Origin: Haloferax larsenii JCM 13917
GTDB taxonomy: Archaea > Halobacteriota > Halobacteria > Halobacteriales > Haloferacaceae
Direction: 5' to 3'
NCBI RefSeq assembly: GCF_000336955.1
Contig: NZ_AOLI01000014.1
Coordinates: 168,005-232,004, forward strand
DNA length: 64,000 nt
A program made the position numbers and the translations under genes. A model generated the notes under the pieces. The model was given only the letters and a program-made list of their open reading frames with translations. It had not been told where the DNA came from and made no database searches. This document shows positions 51,368 through 58,958 of the stretch, one piece after another; within the stretch, counting starts at the first letter, position 1, and the number at the start of each line of letters is the position of its first letter.

Positions 51368-52902
51368 TGGTCGGCACCGACCTCGCGCTCGGCCTCACCG
51401 TCGTGACCCTCGTCGTGTTCGCCGGACTCGGCATCTGGTACTCGCGAGGGCGAGTGACCTCGGTCGAAGACCTCGTCTCCGCCCGCGACTCGGCGGGCGA
51501 GCGACGGACGACAGCGACGCTCGTCGCCTCCGTGATGGGCGTCTGGATTCTCTTCGCCGCGCCGGAGGCCGGGGCCGGATTCGGTATCGCCGCGGTCATC
51601 GGCTACGCAATCGGCGAAGCGGTCCCGATGGCCGTCTACGCGAAACTCGGCCCGCGAATTCGAGAGTTGATGCCCGACGGCCACTCGCTGACCGAATACG
51701 CCCACGCCCGCTACGGCGACGCGATGTACGCGTTCGTCCTCGTCGTCAGCGCGCTCTACATGTTCATCTTCGTCGCAGCCGAGTTGACCGGTATCGCTGG
51801 TGCACTCGCGTTCGTCGCGGGCGTCCCGCACTGGCAGACCGCGATTCTCGTCGGCGGGGCGGTGCTCGCGTACACGACCTACGGCGGCCTCGAAGCGAGC
51901 ATGTTCACCGACACGGTGCAGGCGCTCGTCGTCTTCCCGCTTCTCATCGTCGCGCTCGTGGGCGTCCTCGTCTCGCTCGGTGGGGTTGGCCCCGTCTACG
52001 AGGGCGTCGCCGCGACGAACCCCGCACTCCTCGACCCCGGGTTCGTGCCGGGACTCCAGTTCGGTATCGCGCTCGCTTTCGCCATCCTCGGCGCGGAGTT
52101 AGTGAACCAGACGTGGTGGCAGCGCATCTACGCCGGAAAGACGAGTGAAACGGTCTCTCGTGGGTTCCGAAACGCGACCGTGGTCAACGGTGCGGTCGTC
52201 TTCCTCGCCGCGCTGGTCGGTGTCGTCGCCGTCGGGCACGCTGACATCGTCGCCGACGTGACGAGTGCGGGCTACAACGCCGACGTCGCCTTCTTCGTGC
52301 TCCTCGAATCGGCGGTCCCGTCGTGGGTCGTCCTCGCCGTCGTACTCGTGGCGTTGTTGCTCGTGATGAGTTCGGTCGATACGCTGTTTAACGCGCTTTC
52401 GTGTCTCGTGACGGTCGACCTCGCGCGGATGCTCCCGGACTCCAGCGACAAGCAACTCACGCTCGGCGCACGGGCCTTTACCGTCCTCGTCGCGCTCGCT
52501 GCCGTCTACGTCAGCTTGCGAGCACAGAGCGTGCTCCGACTGTTCTTCCTCGCCGACCTGCTCGGCGCGGCTGTCGCGTTCCCGCTCGTCTACGGGCTCT
52601 ACTCGACACGACTCACCGGAGCCGGCGCGCTCGTGAGCAGTCTCACTGGCCTCGGCGTCGGCATCGCGTACTTCCCGGACTTCCGTTCGGTGACGACCGG
52701 AATGCCGGTGATTGGCGACCTCCTCCCGGCTGCAGACCCACTGTATCTCACGTCGTTCGCTGGCGCGTTCATCGTCTCGGCGGTCGTTGCCGTCGTCGCA
52801 GCGCGAGTTTCGACCACCGAGTTCGACCTCGGGGGCCTCACACAGAAGGTTCGCCGACTGGACGACTCGGCAGCCGACCGAGCCTCGGTTCAGTCAGACT
52901 GA
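51367..52902 (+). CDS. SSS-family sodium:solute symporter, probable thiamine-precursor transporter
   Basis: 511 aa, about 13 membrane segments. LGIWYSRGRVTSVEDLVSARDS, EYAHARYGDAMYAFVLVVSAL and LAYTTYGGLEASMFTDTVQALVV follow the SSS fold; SSVDTLFNALSCLVTVDLAR carries the helix-8 Na+-site Ser residues. Its coupling to tenA argues for pyrimidine or thiamine uptake rather than sugars or acetate. That substrate is inferred only from the neighbour. Compare the acetate-type member at 61265-62908. Confidence 0.85.
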   Translation: MVGTDLALGLTVVTLVVFAGLGIWYSRGRVTSVEDLVSARDSAGERRTTATLVASVMGVWILFAAPEAGAGFGIAAVIGYAIGEAVPMAVYAKLGPRIRELMPDGHSLTEYAHARYGDAMYAFVLVVSALYMFIFVAAELTGIAGALAFVAGVPHWQTAILVGGAVLAYTTYGGLEASMFTDTVQALVVFPLLIVALVGVLVSLGGVGPVYEGVAATNPALLDPGFVPGLQFGIALAFAILGAELVNQTWWQRIYAGKTSETVSRGFRNATVVNGAVVFLAALVGVVAVGHADIVADVTSAGYNADVAFFVLLESAVPSWVVLAVVLVALLLVMSSVDTLFNALSCLVTVDLARMLPDSSDKQLTLGARAFTVLVALAAVYVSLRAQSVLRLFFLADLLGAAVAFPLVYGLYSTRLTGAGALVSSLTGLGVGIAYFPDFRSVTTGMPVIGDLLPAADPLYLTSFAGAFIVSAVVAVVAARVSTTEFDLGGLTQKVRRLDDSAADRASVQSD

Positions 52903-52930
52903 GGAAAGACAGAGAAGCGCGACCGACGGG

Positions 52931-53062
52931 GTGTTAGGGTTCTCTCAGCAGGGAACTTTGAAACGACTACAAGCGCTTGAAGAGGGTGTCGTCTTAAAAA
53001 AAAGAAAGCTGGGAATGTCTAATATGGTGGAGTACGGCGAAAGGCTAAGAGTTGGCAAATGA
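52931..53062 (+). other. Possible small ORF or gene remnant at the island edge
   Basis: GTG at 52931 to TGA at 53062 encodes 43 aa with plausible composition (FSQQGTLKRLQALEEGVVL, basic C-terminus). It starts GC-rich and ends AT-rich, straddling the compositional step. It may be the tail of a lost gene or a small protein. Confidence 0.25.
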
Positions 53063-53116
53063 GTGATGTAATTTCCAAATTATTTGTTAGTGATGGACAA
53101 TATATATACCAACATT

Positions 53117-53126
53117 TAATTATTGG
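53117..53126 (+). promoter_or_regulatory. TATA-like box of the PLD-type gene
   Basis: tttaattatt about 28 bp before the ATG at 53151, fitting a leaderless transcript. Confidence 0.5.
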
Positions 53127-53150
53127 ATATTCAAGTGTATTTCACAGACC

Positions 53151-54491
53151 ATGGATGAAGACCTCTTGGCGTCCTGCTCTGATGAGGTGAGTTCTGCATT
53201 AAAATACCTCAGTGAGTATATTGCAAATTCTGATGACGAACACTTACATACCCCCGAAACCTCAGCTGCCTATTGCGCGTTAAACCACGTTAATTCCGAA
53301 GCAGTAAGGGCGTACGCCGAGGATGTCCGCATAGAACGAGACCGGGATTATTACCTTTATGAGCACAGCGACTCGTTGGTGTTTCTGGCTAAGATCCTTA
53401 ATAAGTACCCAAATATCGATAATATTGACATCCAATCGGACTTAAGGTACTTAAAAAAATTAGCTGAGTCTGTTCAGATGTCAAAAGGAGACTTCTCAGT
53501 TTCTGCATATGATCTTTCAGGACCTATGTGGTTCCTTTCTCAGATAAATGATGACTCTGTAGCCGTGAAAAATGCAATAAATAGGCTAATATCCAAATTT
53601 CCAAAGGAAGAATTGAGCAAATATTCGTTCGGATTGAATAATGCCGCATTAGGTGTCGTTGCACTCTCTGAAATTAATTTTCAGAAATATCAAAAGGATA
53701 TATCAGATATTTTAGAATGGATGTCTAAGCAAATTTGTGACCTCTATGATAGAGACCGGGGAATTAACCCAGTCACAACTGCGTATTGTTTGATTGCATT
53801 CATTGAAGGTTCCGAGAAACACTGGCCAATTCAGGATAAGTTGAAACAGCAACTTGAGGACCAATTAGCAGAAGAAGATAGATCGAAAGAAAGTCTGTCT
53901 ACGACAGGAATTGTTACATTGGCTCTTATCCACGCAGGTGATGGTCCAAAGATTCCTGCTATTCAGGCAGAAAGGAAAATTAAGCGGATTAATGAGCAGA
54001 TGGCACAAGTGAAACCACGATTCATCTCGACTGTTCCTTCAACTCGACAGAAAACCAGAAAGACTGAAATTCTTTCCAAAGTACAACAGATGATTGAAGG
54101 AACAGATTCTATTCTGAGAATTTCTACCCTTAGAATTGATATGCTATATGATAATATAATTGATAAAATCGACTCCGAAAGTGACGTTGAGGTGAGGATT
54201 CTAACAAACAGCGGGTCAACTAGCGGGTCGCGTGCAAAATTGAAAAAAGCCGCAATGAATGAATTAGTCAAAAGAACGGATGGGAATGTGAAAGAAGATG
54301 AGCTTGTACACTCCCGGTTCGTTATCGCAGATGACTCTGAGTTAGTTGTTTCAACAGCAGATCTCACTCGTGAGCAATTATATGAAGAATACAATGCCGG
54401 AATATACACACAAGATACTGAATCGGTGGATTCAGCTATTGATTTCTTTGATGACGCTTGGGAGGAGGCAGATCATCGTGGGACAAAATGA
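53151..54491 (+). CDS. Alpha/alpha-toroid-like repeats fused to a PLD-like domain
   Basis: 446 aa on clearly AT-rich DNA (many tta, ata, aaa codons), unlike all genes to its left. Residues about 1-270 show repeated helical hairpins of the terpenoid-cyclase toroid type (ETSAAYCALNHV, SAYDLSGPMWFLSQI, YSFGLNNAALGVVALSEI, PVTTAYCLIAFIEG, LSTTGIVTLALIHAGDG). Residues about 300-440 resemble a phospholipase-D-like domain: VEVRILTNSG, then H387-x-R389-x4-D394 (Lys of the HKD motif replaced by Arg) and VVSTADLTREQLYEEYNAGIY. Only one HKD-type motif is present. Function is unknown; a defence or nuclease-related role is possible. Confidence 0.65.
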   Translation: MDEDLLASCSDEVSSALKYLSEYIANSDDEHLHTPETSAAYCALNHVNSEAVRAYAEDVRIERDRDYYLYEHSDSLVFLAKILNKYPNIDNIDIQSDLRYLKKLAESVQMSKGDFSVSAYDLSGPMWFLSQINDDSVAVKNAINRLISKFPKEELSKYSFGLNNAALGVVALSEINFQKYQKDISDILEWMSKQICDLYDRDRGINPVTTAYCLIAFIEGSEKHWPIQDKLKQQLEDQLAEEDRSKESLSTTGIVTLALIHAGDGPKIPAIQAERKIKRINEQMAQVKPRFISTVPSTRQKTRKTEILSKVQQMIEGTDSILRISTLRIDMLYDNIIDKIDSESDVEVRILTNSGSTSGSRAKLKKAAMNELVKRTDGNVKEDELVHSRFVIADDSELVVSTADLTREQLYEEYNAGIYTQDTESVDSAIDFFDDAWEEADHRGTK

Positions 54492-54697
54492 TGATTTATA
54501 TACGTTTCAACCTTTCCTCTGAATTCAATCTCTATTAGTGCGTACCTCGAAGTTCCCACATACATTCACGCCAAATCCCGGGGAGTTCCAGCTTGAGATG
54601 GTTAGTAGAAAATTCGTCGCAATTAGTTCTTGTTGAAATATTTGACTACGTTTAATCACCTAGAAAATAGTAAATGGCACTCACCGAATAACTGTGT

Positions 54698-55414
54698 GTG
54701 AGTATAATTAGTTCCATACTCTCTGGTGCAATCGGCGGGTTTGCTGCTACCTCGTTAGGTACGATTGCTGTTCAGTGGTACAAACGCTCCACCTTAGAAC
54801 TCAATGATGGTATAATTAAGAAGGGATCGTCCCCCTATGAGGAACGAACTGAGACTGCAGAATTCGACGTTCAGATTCAGAATACTGGTCGGTCTGTAGC
54901 GACTAACTGCAAGCCTCGAGTCACTTTTGTGGGAACTCATGATACCACAGTTAATGAACCTTTCATAACCGAAGATGGCACTGAGCTGACCGAGGTCGAT
55001 GTCTCGAAAAAGTATTCAATAACGGTCATTCCGGAGTGGAATGAGCAAGGGTCACCAAACCGAATTGACATTAACCAAGATGAATATGCAAGCTTTCGCT
55101 TATTTAAGGCCACCTCAGAATCTGTTGGTCCTCAAACTCACTCTAAAATACGCTTTGGCTCAGTCCTCCCCGAAGACGAAATGGCGGAAAGTGATGGCAT
55201 TTATTCTGAACCAATTCGTGTCGAAACTCCTTCTCATCATATGAATACTGAGCCCAGTGTGACGTATAAGTCATCAATTGACCAAGAGACATTTGTGGAA
55301 GTTGATTGGCAGATAAAAGAGGTCATTGTGACCTCAGCTAATTCAAAGAAAGTTGAAGCGGAGATAGCTTTAGAGTGGGGAAGTGGTAACCTCCCAGAAG
55401 TGTTGTTAGAATAA
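54698..55414 (+). CDS. Membrane-anchored beta-domain protein, hypothetical
   Basis: 238 aa from GTG 54698 (MSIISSILSGAIGG). One N-terminal hydrophobic segment (GAIGGFAATSLGTIAVQW), then beta-rich sequence typical of an Ig-like domain (AEFDVQIQNTGRSVATNCKPRVTFVG, SITVIPEWNEQG, FVEVDWQIKEVIV). AT-rich like the preceding gene, from which it is separated by 206 bp with no gene. The open reading is unbroken, but no family is recognised. Confidence 0.6.
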   Translation: MSIISSILSGAIGGFAATSLGTIAVQWYKRSTLELNDGIIKKGSSPYEERTETAEFDVQIQNTGRSVATNCKPRVTFVGTHDTTVNEPFITEDGTELTEVDVSKKYSITVIPEWNEQGSPNRIDINQDEYASFRLFKATSESVGPQTHSKIRFGSVLPEDEMAESDGIYSEPIRVETPSHHMNTEPSVTYKSSIDQETFVEVDWQIKEVIVTSANSKKVEAEIALEWGSGNLPEVLLE

Positions 55415-55478
55415 TTAAATGAAGATAACACACTGATTGTCCTCATATCGCTCTCTGTATTCTACCACTCCCACGATT

Positions 55479-55729
55479 CTATTTGACTAACCCCTGCAGC
55501 AGTTCAGTCTCGCGAAATAGTAGCATAGGTCCGTCCTCCGTCACCGGCCGAACGACGTAGACGCCCTTCCCCAATCGCTGGACGTGCATGTTTTGATCTT
55601 ACGTTCGTCTTCGTCCGCAGCAATCACGCCGTCGAGGACGAGGTCGTCACGGTCGAGCGCAACAAGCGGGTGCCGTCGTGGTTTCAGAGCTTTCGGAATA
55701 CCATTGTTGACACCCCATCGGCCACCCAA
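55479..55729 (-). pseudogene. Frameshifted gene remnant at the right edge of the island
   Basis: Two overlapping minus-strand frames each look coded. The upstream one (from about 55729) reads GIPKALKPRRHPLVALDRDDL and VLDGVIAADEDERK, then loses sense after KIK. From 55589 the other frame reads MHVQRLGKGVYVVRPVTED, then GPMLLFRETELLQGLVK and a TAG at 55481-55479. The switch occurs at a run of four A (minus strand atcaaaacatg); one extra A would join the frames. No start for the whole is evident. Identity unknown. Confidence 0.5.
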
Positions 55730-55835
55730 TCCTACGTAGTTCTATCTTCGGTGTGACTCGTTACGAATGTAGGACCGTACGCCCGGTCGGAAATCCAATC
55801 GCGGCCAAGAACCGACCGGACTCGTTCGGGACCGA

Positions 55836-56807
55836 CTACGAATCGGCACCCGGTGCAGGGTCGGGTTGCGGAGCCGGTTCTTCGGGCGTACTGATTCGCT
55901 GGCTGAACAGCCACTCGCGGAGCGTCAGCTTTGGCCGCGACGCGTCGCCCTCGGGGAAGCGATTTTCGGTCTGGCCGTAGTTGATGAGCGTCACCAGGAA
56001 CACGCCACCGATGGTGTTTCCGAGCAACACCGGGACGGCGAACTCCCAGAGGCCGGTCGCGAGCGCAATGTTGCCCGTGAAGACGAGGTAGAAGACGTCT
56101 GCGGAGCTGACGACGATGTGGTAGAGTCCGGTCGCCGGGATAGTGTAGATGACGAGATAGATGAGGACGACCCGCGAGATGGAGTCGCGAACGGCGTGTT
56201 CGAGCCAGACGAGACCAGCGACGAGCCAGCCCGCGAAGATGGCTTTGAACACGAGGCTCCACCACGGTGTCTCGATTCCCTTCGCCCCGATTTCGACGGC
56301 CGCTGCGGCTGCCTCGGGCGAGAAGACACCCGCGTTCGCGAGGACGAACGTACCAATGAGCGCACCCGTGAGGTTCCCGGCGAGGACGCTCAGCCAGACG
56401 CGGAATAGCGAGGGGACACTCGCGACTCGGGTCAGCACCAACGTCACCGGCGTCAGCGTGTTTTCGGTGTACAGTTGGTACCGACCCATGATGATGTAGA
56501 CGAACCCGATGGGGTACAGAAGCGGCGCGAGAAGCCCCGTCACATCGTTCGGGAACGCGGCTTTTCCGGTGGCGTAGACGAAGAACGTGAGTGTGATAGC
56601 AAGCCCCGCGGCGATGCCGCTGAGGTAGAGTTTCTGTATCCCCGAAGAGACCTCTTCGTCGGCGGTCGCCACGACGCGCTGGAATATCTCGTCGGTCGAA
56701 AACCGGTCGCCGACGGCCTCTCCCGCGGCGGGAGCGCCACTCCGCGCTCTATCGAACGAGGAACCGTGTTCGACACCGTCGTCGACCGGAAGTCTGGACG
56801 CGCCCAT
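55836..56807 (-). CDS. Formate/nitrite transporter (FNT) family channel
   Basis: 323 aa. Six membrane segments (LYLSGIAAGLAITLTFFVYA, LLYPIGFVYIIMGRYQLYTENTL, VWLSVLAGNLTGALIGTFVLA, WWSLVFKAIFAGWLVAGLVWLE, VVLIYLVIYTIPATGLYHIV, FAVPVLLGNTIGGVFLVTLINYG). The FNT signature is YTENTLTP and GNTIGG. A 55-residue acidic N-terminus and an acidic Pro-rich tail are halophilic extensions. Substrate could be formate, nitrite or another small acid. The start overlaps the stop of the small gene upstream by one base (TGATG). The Lrp-type gene at 57406 is divergent. Confidence 0.85.
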   Translation of the reverse strand: MGASRLPVDDGVEHGSSFDRARSGAPAAGEAVGDRFSTDEIFQRVVATADEEVSSGIQKLYLSGIAAGLAITLTFFVYATGKAAFPNDVTGLLAPLLYPIGFVYIIMGRYQLYTENTLTPVTLVLTRVASVPSLFRVWLSVLAGNLTGALIGTFVLANAGVFSPEAAAAAVEIGAKGIETPWWSLVFKAIFAGWLVAGLVWLEHAVRDSISRVVLIYLVIYTIPATGLYHIVVSSADVFYLVFTGNIALATGLWEFAVPVLLGNTIGGVFLVTLINYGQTENRFPEGDASRPKLTLREWLFSQRISTPEEPAPQPDPAPGADS

Positions 56808-57166
56808 CAGTGGCTCTGGACCTCCCGGTCCGACGAGTCGACTGTCTGGCTGGCGTCGTCGGCGTGTCCGGATTCCTGTTCAGAGTCCGATAGCTCACGT
56901 GACGCGGCGAACCGAGCTAACCGATAGAGGACGTAGCTGAACGTGGTGAACATGACGAGTTCGACGAGGTACAGCTCGACGAGTTCGAGTGGCGTCAACT
57001 GGTCGACGATAGCACTCTGGGTGACGGTCAACACCGCAAAGGCGAAGATGAGCGTAATCGCCGGCATCGTCACGAGCGTGAGCGCGAGGATAAGCGTCCA
57101 CAGGCGGTCGGACCGCAGGCGGTCAGGCAACAAGCCGTCCGAGGGTGGCCCGTCCGCTGCGGACAT
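56807..57166 (-). CDS. Small two-helix membrane protein coupled to the FNT gene
   Basis: 119 aa from ATG 57166 (MSAADGPPSDGL). I chose this start because ggaggtg lies about 7 bases upstream (57174-57180); an in-frame GTG at 57175 overlaps that sequence. Two hydrophobic segments (LWTLILALTLVTMPAITLIFAFAVL, LVMFTTFSYVLYRLARFAA) and an acidic tail. No known domain. Its stop overlaps the FNT start, so it is probably a partner or regulator of the channel. Confidence 0.65.
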   Translation of the reverse strand: MSAADGPPSDGLLPDRLRSDRLWTLILALTLVTMPAITLIFAFAVLTVTQSAIVDQLTPLELVELYLVELVMFTTFSYVLYRLARFAASRELSDSEQESGHADDASQTVDSSDREVQSH

Positions 57167-57167
57167 C

Positions 57168-57239
57168 TCACCCACCTCCGGTCAGAACGGTCGAGACGTC
57201 GGTCGCACAGGCGCGTGTATTGCTACTGGTTGGGTCCAT
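57168..57239 (-). CDS. Possible 23-codon leader ORF of the FNT operon
   Basis: ATG at 57239 to TGA at 57170-57168, two bases before the ATG at 57166. The predicted peptide is MDPTSSNTRACATDVSTVL then TGGG. A TATA-like tacataaatt (57261-57270) sits about 26 bp upstream, so the transcript would begin at or next to this ATG and translate it leaderless; the ribosome-binding site of the next gene is inside the ORF. Confidence 0.4.
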   Translation of the reverse strand: MDPTSSNTRACATDVSTVLTGGG

Positions 57240-57317
57240 GCCGGAGTATACCCCCACGAATACATAAATTAGCGGAGTGATTTGACCAGTATGGTCATAT
57301 AGATACAGTTCATTACC

Positions 57318-57331
57318 AATATGTGAATATT
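57318..57331. promoter_or_regulatory. AATAT-N4-ATATT inverted repeat between FNT operon and lrp-like gene
   Basis: aatatgtgaatatt, a perfect 5-bp inverted repeat 75 bp before the Lrp-type start and about 50 bp from the FNT-side TATA box. A plausible operator for the adjacent regulator. Confidence 0.4.
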
Positions 57332-57405
57332 ATGTATTCTGAATCCCAAATCAGGAATTTTCACTCACATGCAACGACCCCCGACCACCGCCGAGAGGAG
57401 CGGAG

Positions 57406-57918
57406 ATGACACTCGACGGACTCGACGACCTAGACCGAGCGATTCTCTACGAGTTGCAGCGCGACTCGCGACACATCTCCTCGCGGGACATCGCCGAACA
57501 CGTCGACGCCTCGCCGAGCACGGTTCGAAAGCGCATCCAGCGCCTCGAATCTGAAGGTATCATCGTGGGCTATCACGCCGACGTCGACTACGAGCGTGCG
57601 GGCTACCAACTTCACGTCCAGATGGAGTGTACCGCCGAAATCCCGAATCGGTCCGAACTCGGCGAGCGTGCGTTAGAGATTCCCGGCGTCGTCGGCGTCC
57701 GCGAACTCGCGACCGGAGAACACAACGTCCTCGTGAGTACCGTTGGAGAAGACGGGGAAGACCTCGCCCGTATCGCAAGGGAACTCAGCGACATCGGCCT
57801 CCACGTTGCCGACGAGCATCTGGTCCGCGGAGAGACGCGACGCCCGTTTGCCGGCTTCAAGTGGGTAGACGGAGAAGAGCTATCGAGGAACGCCCCCCAC
57901 ACGGATGACAGGCGCTAA
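57406..57918 (+). CDS. Lrp/AsnC family transcriptional regulator
   Basis: 170 aa. N-terminal HTH (LDDLDRAILYELQRDSRHISSRDIAEHVDASPSTVRKRIQRLESEGII) and C-terminal RAM-type domain (VDYERAGYQLHVQMECTA, VVGVRELATGEHNVLVSTVG). It likely binds an amino acid or related effector and controls the divergent FNT operon through the 57318 palindrome. Its last 4 bp overlap the end of the convergent BtuF-like gene. Confidence 0.88.
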   Translation: MTLDGLDDLDRAILYELQRDSRHISSRDIAEHVDASPSTVRKRIQRLESEGIIVGYHADVDYERAGYQLHVQMECTAEIPNRSELGERALEIPGVVGVRELATGEHNVLVSTVGEDGEDLARIARELSDIGLHVADEHLVRGETRRPFAGFKWVDGEELSRNAPHTDDRR

Positions 57919-58850
57919 GACTGCTGTACCGCGTTCTTGTCCCCTGACTGCTGTGCTACGTTCTCGACTCGACCTGCTAACTCGTCGTCGAGGACCGCCG
58001 AGAGTTCGGGATGGATACAACTCGCGAGCACTTCGAGCGAATCGACGAGCCGTGGGCCAGGCCGGTTGAACAGCGCGTTTCCGTCGACTGCGTAGACGTG
58101 ACCCTCCTCGACTGCAGTGAGGTCGTTCCACTCGTCGCGCTCGGCAAGCGTCGAGACGGCGTCGACCGCACGCTCTCGCGGGAATCCACAGGGCGCAACG
58201 ACGAGTCGCTCGGGGTCGTACTCGACGAGCGCGTCCCACCGAATCTGTTCTGACCGACCGTCCGGTTGGAACGAACTGTCGCCGCCGGCGAGTTCGACGA
58301 GGTCGCGGACCCAGTGCCCACTCCGGTACAGCGGGTCGGTCCAGTCGAGTACGGCCGTCCGGGGACTGTCGAGACCGGCGACGCGTGATTCGACCGCATT
58401 AATTCGCTCGTGAATCTCGAAGCGGAGTGTGGCCGCGTCCATCGTCTTTCCGACCGCCTCACCGACTCGCAGGAGTGCGGTCAGCACGTCGTCGAGCGAG
58501 TGCGGGTCGAGAGCGAGAACCTCCGCGTCGAGATTACGGTCGCGAACGGCCTCGAACACGTCCGACGAATCCACCGCACAGATGTCGCACGTCGATTGCG
58601 TAACGACGAGGTCCGGGTCCAAGTCGTCGAGTCGGTGCGCGTCGAGGTCGTATGCTGCACCGTCTATCGACGAGACTTGGTCGTCAATCTCACGGCTCGA
58701 CCGTCCTTCGTGGTCGATGGTAGTGCTCGTGAGCGTCGGTTGGGTCGTAACTCGCGGCGGGTAGTCGCAACTATGAGAGATTCCGATAGGGTCTGTCCCG
58801 ATGGCGGTCAGCAACTCCGTGGCAGAGGGGACGAGCGAAACGACGCGCAT
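57915..58850 (-). CDS. BtuF-like cobalamin-binding protein, cytosolic form
   Basis: 311 aa. MRVVSLVPSATELLTAIG, GISHSCDYPP, LDPDLVVTQSTCDICAVD and WTDPLYRSGHWVRDLVELAGG are the class III substrate-binding fold of vitamin B12 and corrinoid carriers. There is no signal peptide or lipobox: the mature fold starts at residue 1, and no btuC or btuD gene is nearby. It may bind cobamides or haem in the cytoplasm rather than feed an ABC transporter. A TATA-like tatttatcc (about 58872-58880) fits a leaderless start. Confidence 0.8.
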   Translation of the reverse strand: MRVVSLVPSATELLTAIGTDPIGISHSCDYPPRVTTQPTLTSTTIDHEGRSSREIDDQVSSIDGAAYDLDAHRLDDLDPDLVVTQSTCDICAVDSSDVFEAVRDRNLDAEVLALDPHSLDDVLTALLRVGEAVGKTMDAATLRFEIHERINAVESRVAGLDSPRTAVLDWTDPLYRSGHWVRDLVELAGGDSSFQPDGRSEQIRWDALVEYDPERLVVAPCGFPRERAVDAVSTLAERDEWNDLTAVEEGHVYAVDGNALFNRPGPRLVDSLEVLASCIHPELSAVLDDELAGRVENVAQQSGDKNAVQQS

Positions 58851-58958
58851 ACAGGTGTGTATTTCTCATTGGATAAATATCTAATAATTCAGGTGAATAG
58901 ATATGTGTGAATTTCTAGAATGGCTTCGTCCGGCGACTCACGGGGTGTACCCCCCGAA

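Noticed and set aside
52900..55520. Flanking direct repeats (att sites) of the AT-rich island
   Set aside because: Only gcaggg-sized matches are shared between the two edges, as expected by chance; no integrase or tRNA is present.
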